IMG/VR virus record: IMGVR_UViG_3300032271_000017 | Coordinates: 1 to 20,155 of that record | DNA: 20,155 nucleotides | Reading direction: 5' to 3' (one strand) | Source: a virus | Shown here: positions 1 through 7,472 of the stretch, in pieces | How positions within the stretch are numbered: the first letter of the stretch is position 1 | Layout of the letters: every line of letters begins with the position of its first letter | The notes under the pieces: model-generated | Seen by the model: only the letters and a program-made list of their open reading frames with translations | What the model was told of the DNA's origin: nothing | The model's database searches: none | Translations under genes and position numbers: made by a program

Positions 1-1020
1 AAAAGCAATCCAATTGTGTTTGACAAGCTTAGACGACAATTTCAAGCCGCTATGAAGCAAGGCTTGTTATCTCCAGAGCTTGAAGCAAAGATTAACCATA
101 ACTTAGCTTTGAATTTTGGTGAAGGCGCAAGCATTCGTGATCCCCAAATATGGAACATGGCAAATACGTTTGAAAAACGTAGAGCATTGGCTGAGCTAAT
201 GATGGGACAAGGCATTCCCCCCAAAAAAGGCGGAGTGGCTCTTGGCGGAGAAAAAAGCGGTAACGGGGTAATCTTCCAGCCAACACAGACTTTGATGCAA
301 GAAACTGAACCCAGTCTGCTTCATCCTGAGCATGGCGGTGATATTCCAACATTTGCGGCAGGCCCCCGCTTGTTCCAACTGGAGAAGGAAGCCTCATACC
401 GCCCTGACCTGCACCCCGGATTCCCTATGCTGATTCACGGCAAAGACTTGGGCAAGCGCATGAATCCTGTTCCGACCGAAACCTATTTGCCTGACTGGCA
501 TAAAGCATTCAAGAAGTCTGCTGGTGGACGCAAGCCCGGTTACTATGATCTGGCGCTGGGTGTCAAAGGCCAAGGCTTGCCATCGCAAGAACTGACTGAC
601 GCATATATCCGCCATTTGATGACAGAAGGCTTCAAGCGCGGCGGCGCAGTGCGCATGGCTGATGGCGGTCAGGTTGATGTCCAAAGCATTGGCGTAGAAG
701 AAGCCCCCAGCATGGATGTCAAGGCGTATTTCCCGCCCCGTCCTGCCCAAGGTAATATGTTGCCCGTTGGTGGAATACAGCAGGCTCAGCAGGCTCCTAT
801 GCAGCCTCCTCCGCCTGTACCTAATCAGCAGCCCCCGCAGCAACCAAGCCCTGCGCCAATTCAGGCTGGTCAACCGCCTAGCAACATCCTCCAGATGACT
901 CGTCAGGGTCAGGCTATGAATGCCATGACACCTCCGCAGATGGCTCGTGGCGGTCATATTAATCGTGATGCCATGATGCTTGCACTTATGAACCGCAACA
1001 AGAAAGTAAAGTATGGATGA
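1..1020 (+). CDS. C-terminal part of a large phage protein with basic-glycine motifs (5' end outside window)
   Basis: The reading frame is open from the first base, so the GTG at 16 is probably internal and the gene starts upstream. I do not recognise a catalytic domain. The first ~215 visible residues look folded, with charged helices and a Pro/Tyr-rich part containing RPDLHPGFP and KPGYYDLALGVKGQG. Next come two Gly-rich basic motifs (FKRGGAV and MADGGQV, DNA 631-681) and a Pro/Gln-rich linker (about 733-895). The tail carries MARGGHI and ends basic, NRNKKVKYG. An earlier KKGGVALGG lies at about 224-250. The end overlaps the portal start by 8 bases, so the two are translationally coupled. 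From memory, environmental phages carry very large multi-domain proteins with this kind of C-terminus next to the portal, possibly injected or internal virion proteins. That role is inference. Confidence 0.7.
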   Translation, partial: KSNPIVFDKLRRQFQAAMKQGLLSPELEAKINHNLALNFGEGASIRDPQIWNMANTFEKRRALAELMMGQGIPPKKGGVALGGEKSGNGVIFQPTQTLMQETEPSLLHPEHGGDIPTFAAGPRLFQLEKEASYRPDLHPGFPMLIHGKDLGKRMNPVPTETYLPDWHKAFKKSAGGRKPGYYDLALGVKGQGLPSQELTDAYIRHLMTEGFKRGGAVRMADGGQVDVQSIGVEEAPSMDVKAYFPPRPAQGNMLPVGGIQQAQQAPMQPPPPVPNQQPPQQPSPAPIQAGQPPSNILQMTRQGQAMNAMTPPQMARGGHINRDAMMLALMNRNKKVKYG

Positions 1021-3460
1021 CTTGCAAGAAAACGAAGATGGTTCAGTTGACGTTGAGATGCCGGATCTGACAACTGAAGTGCAGGAGATGCCTGATGGCT
1101 CTGCTGTGGTGACGATGGAAGATATTGAAGGCCCGCAAGAATCGCCTGACTTCTATGAAAACATGGCTGAGACCATCAATCCACGCGATTTGGATGGCAT
1201 TGCTATGCGCTATCTGGAGTTGCTAGAGAAGGATAAAGAAGCCCGCAAGGAGCGCGACAAGAAGTATGAAGAGGGCTTGAAGCGCACAGGCATGGGCAAT
1301 GATGCCCCCGGCGGCGCTACCTTTGCTGGAGCTTCTAAGGTCGTTCACCCCGCTATGGCTGAGGGATGCGTGGACTTTGCTGCCCGCGCAATGAAGGAAT
1401 TGTTCCCGCCTGATGGCCCCGTCCGTACAAAGATTATGGGCAAGGTTGACGACGAGAAGACCGAACGCGCTGAACGCAAGCGTGACTACATGAACTGGCA
1501 GATCACCGAGCAGATTGAAGAGTTCCGTGACGAGCAAGAACAACTGTTGACCCAGCTTCCGCTTGGCGGCTCACAATACTTCAAGATCTGGTACGACGAG
1601 CATAAGAAGCGCCCGTGCGTTGAGTTCTTGCCGATTGACCGTGTGATCCTGCCATTTGCAGCCACCAACTTCTACACCGCACAACGCGCCGCTGACGTGA
1701 ACGAAATCACCCAGTGGGAATTCAAGCGTCGTGTCAAATCCGGCATGTACCGTGATGTTGATTTTGTCCGCGCCACTCAAGAGATAACCCCAACTTCCGC
1801 CCAGAAGGCCAACAATAAGATTGAAGGCAAGCAGTGGGATGACAATGAAGATGGCGTACGCAAAGTTTTCCACATCTACACATGGCTGGAACTGGAAGAC
1901 GACAAGTTTTCCAAAGGTGAGTCCGCACCCTACATTTTGATGGTCGATGAGATCACCACTGAAGTCGTTGGCCTGTACCGCAACTGGGAAGAGACAGACA
2001 AGACAATGACCAAGCTGGATTGGATTGTCGAGTTCAAATTCATCCCATGGCGCGGCGTTTACGCCATCGGGCTACCTCACCTTATCGGCGGTCTTTCAGC
2101 GGCCCTGACGGGCTCATTGCGGGCCCTGCTGGACTCTGCGCACATCAACAACGCTGCCACCATGCTCAAGCTCAAGGGAGCCAAGATGTCGGGCCAGTCC
2201 CAGCAAGTGGACGTGACTCAGGTGGCTGAGATTGAGGCGGCTCCCGGCGTGGATGACATCCGCAAAATTGCCATGCCGATGCCGTTTAACCCGCCGTCGC
2301 AAGTCCTGTTTGAGCTTTTGGGTTGGCTGGATAACGCCGCCAAGGGCGTGGTGACGACCGCAGAAGAGAAAATTGCTGACGTAAACGCTAATTCGCCCGT
2401 TGGAACTACACAGGCGTTGATTGAGCAGGGAGCCGTGGTGTTCTCAGCCATTCACGCACGACTGCACGACAGTCAGGCGCGGGTTCTGAAGATCCTTGGT
2501 CGCTTGAATCGCTGGTATTTGGACGAGCAGCACAAGGGTGAAGTGGTTGCTGACCTTGAAATCAGCCGTGAAGACTTCGCCACCAACACCGATGTAGTGC
2601 CTGTAAGTGACCCGCACATCTTCTCTGAGACCCAGCGCATGGCTCAGATGCAGGCTGTGATGCAATTGATGGGCAGCAACCCCGATGTCTTCAACAAAAA
2701 GAAGGTCATTGAGCGGTTTTTGAAGCAGATGAAGGTTCCCGCCATCAATGAATTGATGATTGACGTGCCTGCGCCTGAGATGCGTACCATCGCTGACGAG
2801 AATGCGGCTATGTCTATTGGTCAGCCAGCCTATGCATACATCCAGCAAGACCACATTGCCCACATTCAAGGGCATTTGCAGTTTGCCAACGACCCTGCAT
2901 ATGGTTCTAACCCGTTCTTTGCGCCGCAATTTACTCCGCATGCCATCGAACACATCAAGCAGCACATGACTTTGTGGTACTTGAACCGCATGAATGGCTA
3001 TGTACAGCAGTCTCGCGGTGGAAAACCTGTGACTAACTATGAGGATGTGAAGCTGACAGGCATCATTGACCAAGTATTTGCCGCTGTTGGGCAGCATGTA
3101 AGCTTGGATACGCAAGAAGTGTTCCAGCAAATCATGCCGCAACTGCAACAACTGATGCAGCGCAACCAACAATTGCAGCAGCCACCTCAGTTGCCCCCGG
3201 ATGCACAGGTTGTCAAGGACACCAGCATGGCGGAAACCCAGCGCAAGGCTCAAAAAGACCAAGCAGACGCTCAATTTGCGGCCCAAAAGTTGCAAGCCGA
3301 GCAACAAGAGCACCAGATGGACATCCAAACAAAGATTGCCATTGAAAATGCAAAGCTGTCGCACCAAACTATCCAAAATTTGGGTCAGGCGCAGTTAGAT
3401 ATGGCGCAAAACCCGCCACAACCACCACAACCACCACAAGGAGCGCCAAATGGCATCTGA
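1013..3460 (+). CDS. Portal protein (P22-like, podovirus type)
   Basis: Portal proteins form the dodecameric ring at one capsid vertex through which DNA is packaged and ejected. The 815 residues are close in size to the large P22-type portals. The acidic N-terminus (residues 1-60) is followed by a helical stretch with FAARAMKELFPPDGPVRTKI, which I recognise from portal proteins of environmental podoviruses. The core contains WRGVYAIGLPHLIGG and a later helical crown-like part. Residues about 705-735 are Gln/Pro-rich (LQQLMQRNQQLQQPPQ). Residues about 736-796 are a strongly charged heptad-like coiled coil, followed by a short Pro-Gln tail. The gene overlaps its upstream neighbour by 8 bases, and the ATG of the next small gene lies inside its 3' end. 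Position before scaffold and capsid genes supports the call. No terminase is visible; it would be expected upstream. Confidence 0.92.
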   Translation: MDDLQENEDGSVDVEMPDLTTEVQEMPDGSAVVTMEDIEGPQESPDFYENMAETINPRDLDGIAMRYLELLEKDKEARKERDKKYEEGLKRTGMGNDAPGGATFAGASKVVHPAMAEGCVDFAARAMKELFPPDGPVRTKIMGKVDDEKTERAERKRDYMNWQITEQIEEFRDEQEQLLTQLPLGGSQYFKIWYDEHKKRPCVEFLPIDRVILPFAATNFYTAQRAADVNEITQWEFKRRVKSGMYRDVDFVRATQEITPTSAQKANNKIEGKQWDDNEDGVRKVFHIYTWLELEDDKFSKGESAPYILMVDEITTEVVGLYRNWEETDKTMTKLDWIVEFKFIPWRGVYAIGLPHLIGGLSAALTGSLRALLDSAHINNAATMLKLKGAKMSGQSQQVDVTQVAEIEAAPGVDDIRKIAMPMPFNPPSQVLFELLGWLDNAAKGVVTTAEEKIADVNANSPVGTTQALIEQGAVVFSAIHARLHDSQARVLKILGRLNRWYLDEQHKGEVVADLEISREDFATNTDVVPVSDPHIFSETQRMAQMQAVMQLMGSNPDVFNKKKVIERFLKQMKVPAINELMIDVPAPEMRTIADENAAMSIGQPAYAYIQQDHIAHIQGHLQFANDPAYGSNPFFAPQFTPHAIEHIKQHMTLWYLNRMNGYVQQSRGGKPVTNYEDVKLTGIIDQVFAAVGQHVSLDTQEVFQQIMPQLQQLMQRNQQLQQPPQLPPDAQVVKDTSMAETQRKAQKDQADAQFAAQKLQAEQQEHQMDIQTKIAIENAKLSHQTIQNLGQAQLDMAQNPPQPPQPPQGAPNGI

Positions 3461-3614
3461 TAACGAACAAAAAAGCGTCAATGTGCCCATGCACAAGCGT
3501 CTTGCCATGGGCGAGAAGCTGGACGGTGCAAGCTTGCAGCCCAAAGGCGGCAAATCCACCGAGTCTAAACCTCACAAACCCCAAGGCGGCTTGTCTGCAC
3601 TGAAGAAAAAATGA
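3450..3614 (+). CDS. Small basic phage protein, 54 aa, unknown function
   Basis: This short gene lies between portal and scaffold. Its ATG sits within the last codons of the portal gene and has a good ribosome binding site (AAGGAG at 3438-3443). Its TGA is overlapped by the next ATG in an ATGA junction at 3611-3614. The product begins MASDNEQKSVNVPMHKRLA, is rich in Lys, Gly and Ser, and has a PKGGKS stretch near residue 32 and an LSALKKK end. It carries no signal peptide or membrane segment. The PKGGKS stretch resembles the basic-glycine motif seen in other proteins of this window. I recognise no family. The tight coupling on both sides and the low-complexity basic composition suggest a small virion or assembly protein, which is inference. 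Confidence 0.75.
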   Translation: MASDNEQKSVNVPMHKRLAMGEKLDGASLQPKGGKSTESKPHKPQGGLSALKKK

Positions 3615-3787
3615 CATCCGAACTGATCCACATGATCAAGCTTCGGCAGGCTGAGATAGGTGTCTCATTGGCTGAGGGTAATGCCTCAACATGGGAGACC
3701 TATCAAAGGATGGTTGGTGAGAACGTAGGACTCGCATGGGTCTTGCAGATGATCAACCAGAAGTTGGAAGAAGAAGACCGGGGTTGA
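3611..3787 (+). CDS. Small helical phage protein, 58 aa, unknown function
   Basis: The start overlaps the previous stop (ATGA), so translation is probably by re-initiation. The product, starting MTSELIHMIKLRQAEIG and ending LQMINQKLEEEDRG, is predicted from composition to be almost entirely helical. The central ETYQRMVGENVGLAW resembles a pattern (aromatic followed by G-x-x-x-G-L) that I remember in short phage proteins at the same place, just after the portal gene; this is memory and not a search result. There are no Cys, signal or membrane segments. A small helical partner of the portal or scaffold is possible but unproven. The following 70 bases to the GroES-like gene hold no separate gene that I can support. 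Confidence 0.75.
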   Translation: MTSELIHMIKLRQAEIGVSLAEGNASTWETYQRMVGENVGLAWVLQMINQKLEEEDRG

Positions 3788-3848
3788 GATACCCCATAAA
3801 TCCGTTGCACTGAAAGATGTGCGTGTTGCGCTGAAATATGCGCGTTTT

Positions 3849-3852
3849 GGAG
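3849..3852 (+). promoter_or_regulatory. Ribosome binding site that sets the GroES-like start
   Basis: GGAG is followed by five A residues and then ATG at 3858. This favours the 147-residue product over an in-frame GTG start at 3819, which has no comparable site in front of it. Confidence 0.75.
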
Positions 3853-3857
3853 AAAAA

Positions 3858-4301
3858 ATGACCGATAACGTAATCCCTATGTTCGGGGGCGATCAAACTG
3901 TGCCGCCTTCAGAAGAACTCAAATGGGCCTTCCCTGATGTACCAGCAGGTCAAAGCCCTTTCGGTGGACGAGTAATTGTCCAACTGCGCCGAATCAAGAA
4001 AAAAGCAGGAATGATCATCATCGTTGATGAGACAAAAGAAAATGAAAAGTGGAACAACATGATTGGCAAAGTCGTGGCGCTGGGCCCGCTCGCCTTCAAG
4101 AACCGCGACACCATGCAGCCATGGCCCGAGGGTACATGGGCGCAAGTTGGTGATTACGTCCGAGTCCCAAAGTGGGGCGGAGACCGTTGGGAACGCCCTG
4201 TTCTTGATGACGAAGATCCCGTCCTGTTTATGACCCTCAATGATCACGAGTTGATTGCCAAGGTCACAGACAACCCGCTTTCATTTAAAGCTTTTGTTTA
4301 A
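3858..4301 (+). CDS. GroES-like co-chaperonin (Cpn10 fold), phage type
   Basis: The product would cap a GroEL-type chaperonin, host or phage, and help fold virion proteins. T4 gp31, needed for T4 capsid protein folding, is the classical example. The 147 residues show the Cpn10 order of elements. GGRVIVQLRRI (about 36-46) matches the first GroES strand. AGMIIIVDETK (about 50-60) sits where the mobile loop with its hydrophobic GroEL-contact tripeptide lies. GKVVALGP (about 70-77) is followed by QVGDYVRVPKWGG (about 96-108), which matches the VGD-I-V strand. PVLFMTLNDHELIAKV (about 121-136) matches the final strands. GroES is about 97 residues, so this version has an extra ~35-residue N-terminus, a longer loop near residue 85 and a C-terminal tail. 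It lies between portal and scaffold, which suggests it serves capsid assembly. Confidence 0.85.
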   Translation: MTDNVIPMFGGDQTVPPSEELKWAFPDVPAGQSPFGGRVIVQLRRIKKKAGMIIIVDETKENEKWNNMIGKVVALGPLAFKNRDTMQPWPEGTWAQVGDYVRVPKWGGDRWERPVLDDEDPVLFMTLNDHELIAKVTDNPLSFKAFV

Positions 4302-4310
4302 GGAGCCATC

Positions 4311-5294
4311 ATGGCAGAAAAAGATAAGCAAGAAATAGAACTGCACGTCAAGGAAGAAAAGGACGGCTCAGCCGTTGTTGATTTGCCCGAGGGCATCGAC
4401 ATGGGTGACGAGCTTGACGAGAAGTTTGAGCAGCCAGAGCCAAAGGTTGAGGCAGATGGCGGCTTGGTCGAGGAGGATGATCCAGACCATCCTGATGACA
4501 CTGACGCTGTTCGTGAGGCCAAACGCGCCCGCCGCAGGTCAAAACGCGCATTGGCTAGAGATACAAACCGCGAGCGTGAGCTTCAACTGTTGCAACTCAA
4601 GCGCCAGAATGAGGAAATGGCCCAGCGCATGGCTGAACTGGAGCGCAAAGCCCAGTATTCAGAACTCAACCAGCTTGACAAGCAGATTGAAGACGAAAAC
4701 CTTCGCCTTGAATACGCTAAGATGAAAATTTCCGAAGCCGCTGCCGTTGGTGACGGGGATGCAATGGTTCAAGCGCAAGAGATGCTGTATGACTCTAAGC
4801 AAAAGTTAAATTCTTTATCTGGAGTTAAGCATCAATACGCCCGTCAAGCACAAGCACCCAAGCAAGAAAGAATTGATCCACGCATGCAAATGCAGGCCAC
4901 AAAGTGGATTGAACGCAATGCTTGGTACAAACCTGACTTAGGTGACACTGACAGCCGCATTGCAAAAAGCGTGGACGAAGAGTTAGTTAAAGAGGGCTGG
5001 AATCCTAATGAGGCAGATTATTGGGATGAGCTTGACAGCCGCTTGCAAAAGTACTTACCCCACCGCTACAATGCCAATGCAGAACAAAATTCGTCTGTGA
5101 GAAAACCGAGGAATGTAGTGGCTAGTTCAGGACGCGAAGCGTCAGCATCTTTTGGTGGATCGAATCGCACCTTTACGCTCTCTCCAGAACATGTGAGAGC
5201 AATCAAGGAGGCGGGAATGTGGGACAACGTGGAAACACGCAACCGCATGATCCGTAGATACGCACAACAAGCCCGAAACATGGAAGGTAATTAA
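4311..5294 (+). CDS. Capsid scaffolding protein
   Basis: Scaffolds direct coat-protein assembly into a procapsid and then leave. The call rests on position between portal and major capsid genes and on protein character. The N-terminal ~65 residues are very acidic, followed by a basic patch (KRARRRSKRALARD, about 70-85). A long coiled coil with few aromatic residues covers about 85-175. The C-terminal part ends in a likely helical, basic segment (FTLSPEHVRAIKEAGMW, then RMIRRYAQQARN). A basic C-terminal helical segment that binds coat protein is known for the P22 scaffold, and I infer a similar role here. The gene has a strong AAGGAG site ten bases before its ATG and follows the GroES-like gene by 9 bases. 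The fold cannot be confirmed from sequence alone, because scaffolds diverge quickly. Confidence 0.8.
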   Translation: MAEKDKQEIELHVKEEKDGSAVVDLPEGIDMGDELDEKFEQPEPKVEADGGLVEEDDPDHPDDTDAVREAKRARRRSKRALARDTNRERELQLLQLKRQNEEMAQRMAELERKAQYSELNQLDKQIEDENLRLEYAKMKISEAAAVGDGDAMVQAQEMLYDSKQKLNSLSGVKHQYARQAQAPKQERIDPRMQMQATKWIERNAWYKPDLGDTDSRIAKSVDEELVKEGWNPNEADYWDELDSRLQKYLPHRYNANAEQNSSVRKPRNVVASSGREASASFGGSNRTFTLSPEHVRAIKEAGMWDNVETRNRMIRRYAQQARNMEGN

Positions 5295-5296
5295 TC

Positions 5297-5845
5297 ATGA
5301 ATGAATCTCGTTTAAAAAAATCTTTGAATGCTGGTGGACGCGAAGACCGCTCAAGTGGGGACGTATCCCGCCAAGCACCTGAAGAAAAGTTCCCCTCAAA
5401 TGATGAACGTCGCAAGATGTGGACTGATGAGTGGACGCAATCGGCAATGCCCAAGACACCCGAAATACCGGGATGGCATCTCTGTTGGCTCTCAACAAAC
5501 AACAGTTACGACAGTATTGAAAAGCGCATGCGTTTAGGATACGTTCCCGTGAAAGCGGATGAGTGTTCTGGATTTGAAAATAATCGCGTCAAGGCTGGCG
5601 AACATGTTGGATATATATCTTGCAACGAGATGTTGCTCTTTAAGATCCCTATGGATGTCTATCAGGATTACATGACTCACTTCCATCACGACATTCCCCG
5701 TGAAGAAGAAGAAAAGGTCAAAATTCAGATAGAGAGCCTGCAAGGTCAGCGAGACAGCAACGGAAAGTCGCTAGTGAGTGTTGAGGGTGATGGAATGGGT
5801 AATTTTAGTCAGCAACCAAGAGCAACACCCGTATTTCACGGGTAA
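5297..5845 (+). CDS. Conserved-looking phage protein of unknown function, 182 aa
   Basis: The ATG follows the scaffold stop by two bases, with GGAAGG at 5282-5287 as a likely binding site inside the scaffold 3' end. The N-terminal ~55 residues are charged and probably disordered. A compact middle follows (IPGWHLCWLSTNN at about 58-70, RLGYVPVKADE at about 79-89, HVGYISCNEMLLFKIP at about 103-118), then a helical part (MDVYQDYMTHFHHD) and a low-complexity tail. The aromatic and Gly pattern is that of a folded domain, but I do not recognise the family. From memory, similar proteins sit between scaffold and capsid genes in environmental podoviruses. It may be a minor capsid or assembly protein; no motif decides this. 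Confidence 0.75.
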   Translation: MNESRLKKSLNAGGREDRSSGDVSRQAPEEKFPSNDERRKMWTDEWTQSAMPKTPEIPGWHLCWLSTNNSYDSIEKRMRLGYVPVKADECSGFENNRVKAGEHVGYISCNEMLLFKIPMDVYQDYMTHFHHDIPREEEEKVKIQIESLQGQRDSNGKSLVSVEGDGMGNFSQQPRATPVFHG

Positions 5846-5865
5846 CTCAAAAAAAGGAGTTTCTT

Positions 5866-6465
5866 ATGTCTAGTACATCCGCTCCGTTTGGTTTGCGCCC
5901 TGCGTTCCACCCTTCTGGTCTGGATCGCGCCCAAGCGCTTGCTAACGGCATCACATCAGGTTATTCCACTCAAATTTTGAAGGGTCAACCTGTCGCTTAC
6001 TCTGCTTCGGCAGGTGTAATTGTTCCTCTCACAACCAATCCCGCTTCAGGCTCTTCAGTTGCTTGGTCTGGCGCATTTGCTGGTGTTGAGTGGACTGACA
6101 CAACTGGTCGTCGTCGCGTGTCCAACTACTGGCCTGCAAGCACTGCATTCCAGACTGGTTCATGCGTTGCTTATTTCTACAACGACAACAACATCGTTTA
6201 TGAAATCCAAGCCGATGGCGCAATGGCTCAAACCACTATTGGTAACGAGTACAACTTCACTAACGTGACTTCTGGTTCTAGCACCACTGGTCTGTCTCAA
6301 GCCACTCTTGGTTCTGCGACAGCCGCTGGTAGCGGTACACAAGGTCAAATGCGTGTTGTCGATCTCGCGCCATATGTGGACAACGCATGGGGGGACTCAT
6401 ACACGATTGTTCGTGTTGTGTGTTCACATTCTCAACTCTTCGGTAGCTTTACTGCTATCGCCTAA
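5866..6465 (+). CDS. Probable capsid accessory or decoration protein, 199 aa
   Basis: A strong AAGGAG site precedes the ATG. The N-terminus (SAPFGLRPAFHPSG) matches a pattern of proteins encoded next to major capsid genes in marine and freshwater phages, as I remember them. The rest is rich in Ser, Thr, Ala and Gly with alternating hydrophobic residues, typical of beta structure: GQPVAYSASAGVIVPL early, SGAFAGVEWTDTTGRRRVSNYW in the middle, DSYTIVRVVCSHSQLFGSF at the end. There are no catalytic signatures or membrane segments. It directly precedes the major capsid gene with a 15-base spacer, so high co-expression is likely. Decoration or cement protein is an inference from place and composition; a minor head protein is the main alternative. 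Confidence 0.7.
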   Translation: MSSTSAPFGLRPAFHPSGLDRAQALANGITSGYSTQILKGQPVAYSASAGVIVPLTTNPASGSSVAWSGAFAGVEWTDTTGRRRVSNYWPASTAFQTGSCVAYFYNDNNIVYEIQADGAMAQTTIGNEYNFTNVTSGSSTTGLSQATLGSATAAGSGTQGQMRVVDLAPYVDNAWGDSYTIVRVVCSHSQLFGSFTAIA

Positions 6466-6480
6466 TTAAGGAGCTAAATT

Positions 6481-7395
6481 ATGGCAGCCCCAATGCGCAG
6501 TACGGACTTTAGAAGCATTGTTGAACCAATTCTCAACGAATGCTTCGATGGAGTCTATGACCAACGTGCCGACGAGTGGAGCCGTGTGTTCCGCGAACAA
6601 GACGGCATTCCCCGCAACTACCACGAAGAGCCTGTCCTTTATGGATTTGGTGCTGCACCCCAGTTGCCTGACGGCACTCCGGTGACATACCAACAAGGTG
6701 GTGTTCTGTTCTTGAAACGCTATGTGTACAAAGTGTATGGCTTGGCCTTCGCTTTGACCAAAGTGTTGTATGAGGACGGCGACCACATCCGCATCGGTCA
6801 GACTTATGCACGTCACTTGGCTCAGTCTTTGGTGGAAACCAAAGAGTTGTTGTCAGCAAACGTGTTGAACACCGCCTTCAACTCAAGCTACCCCGGTGGC
6901 GATGGCGTTTCTTTGATTAGCACTGCTCACCCCATCGTGAACGGTACTTTCAGCAACCAGTTGTCTACTGCTGCTGTCCTGTCACAGACATCTCTTGAAC
7001 AGATGTTGATTCAGGTTCGCCAAGCAGTTGACAACAACGGCAAGCGTATTCGTCTGGTTCCCCGCCAATTGGTGGTGGCTCCCGGCAATATCTTCCAAGC
7101 CGAAGTGTTGTTGAAATCTGTTCTGCGTACTGGTAACGCAAACAACGACATCAACCCCGTTAAGTCTATCGGCCTGTTGGACGAAGGCGCAGCGGTTCTG
7201 TCACGTTTGTCTTCCAGCACTGCATGGTGGGTTCAGACCGACGCTCCAGAGGGCATGAAGCTCCTGATGCGCCGTCGTCTGGAGAAGACCATGGAAGGTG
7301 ACTTCGAGACTGACTCTATGCGCTACAAAGCGACAGAGCGTTACGACGTTGGCTTCACTGATCCTCGTGCTATGTACGGCACACCCGGCGCTTAA
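6481..7395 (+). CDS. Major capsid protein (Mu gpT-like, HK97-fold)
   Basis: This is the main shell subunit. The 304 residues agree in length with Mu-like major head subunits. Features I recognise are EWSRVFREQDG near residue 32, NVLNTAFNSSYPGGDG (127-142) followed by STAHP (147-151), and a C-terminal half with LVVAPGNIFQAEVLLKS, GLLDEGAAVLSRLSS and WWVQTD. The Mu-like family has the same order of F/Y-x-GGDG, S-T-x-HP and a late aspartate-rich C-terminus. The gene has an AAGGAG site and is followed within 15 bases by a strong hairpin terminator, common after highly expressed capsid genes. The C-terminal DVGFTDPRAMYGTPGA completes the protein, with no sign of truncation. Confidence 0.9.
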   Translation: MAAPMRSTDFRSIVEPILNECFDGVYDQRADEWSRVFREQDGIPRNYHEEPVLYGFGAAPQLPDGTPVTYQQGGVLFLKRYVYKVYGLAFALTKVLYEDGDHIRIGQTYARHLAQSLVETKELLSANVLNTAFNSSYPGGDGVSLISTAHPIVNGTFSNQLSTAAVLSQTSLEQMLIQVRQAVDNNGKRIRLVPRQLVVAPGNIFQAEVLLKSVLRTGNANNDINPVKSIGLLDEGAAVLSRLSSSTAWWVQTDAPEGMKLLMRRRLEKTMEGDFETDSMRYKATERYDVGFTDPRAMYGTPGA

Positions 7396-7409
7396 TCAAC
7401 GCCGAAACG

Positions 7410-7440
7410 GGGGAGGGGTCACAAGCTCCTCCCCATTTTT
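7410..7440 (+). terminator. Rho-independent terminator after the major capsid gene
   Basis: A nine-pair stem (7410-7418 with 7426-7434, one G-U pair) has a seven-base loop and is followed by A and five T. It lies between the capsid gene and the next structural gene, so it could set a step down in transcription after the capsid protein. Confidence 0.85.
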
Positions 7441-7472
7441 AAATCCTCGTCAAACTTTTCAAGGAGAAGACG

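Noticed and set aside
2444-3376. 310-codon open frame on the minus strand opposite the portal gene
   Set aside because: It is Leu/His-rich, lacks a ribosome binding site and lies wholly within a convincing portal coding region. It reads as a reverse shadow of Gln/Ala/Lys-rich codons.
3805-3837. Possible sigma-70 promoter (TTGCAC and TGAAAT) before the GroES-like gene
   Set aside because: The spacing between the boxes is about 21 bases and the -10 match is poor.
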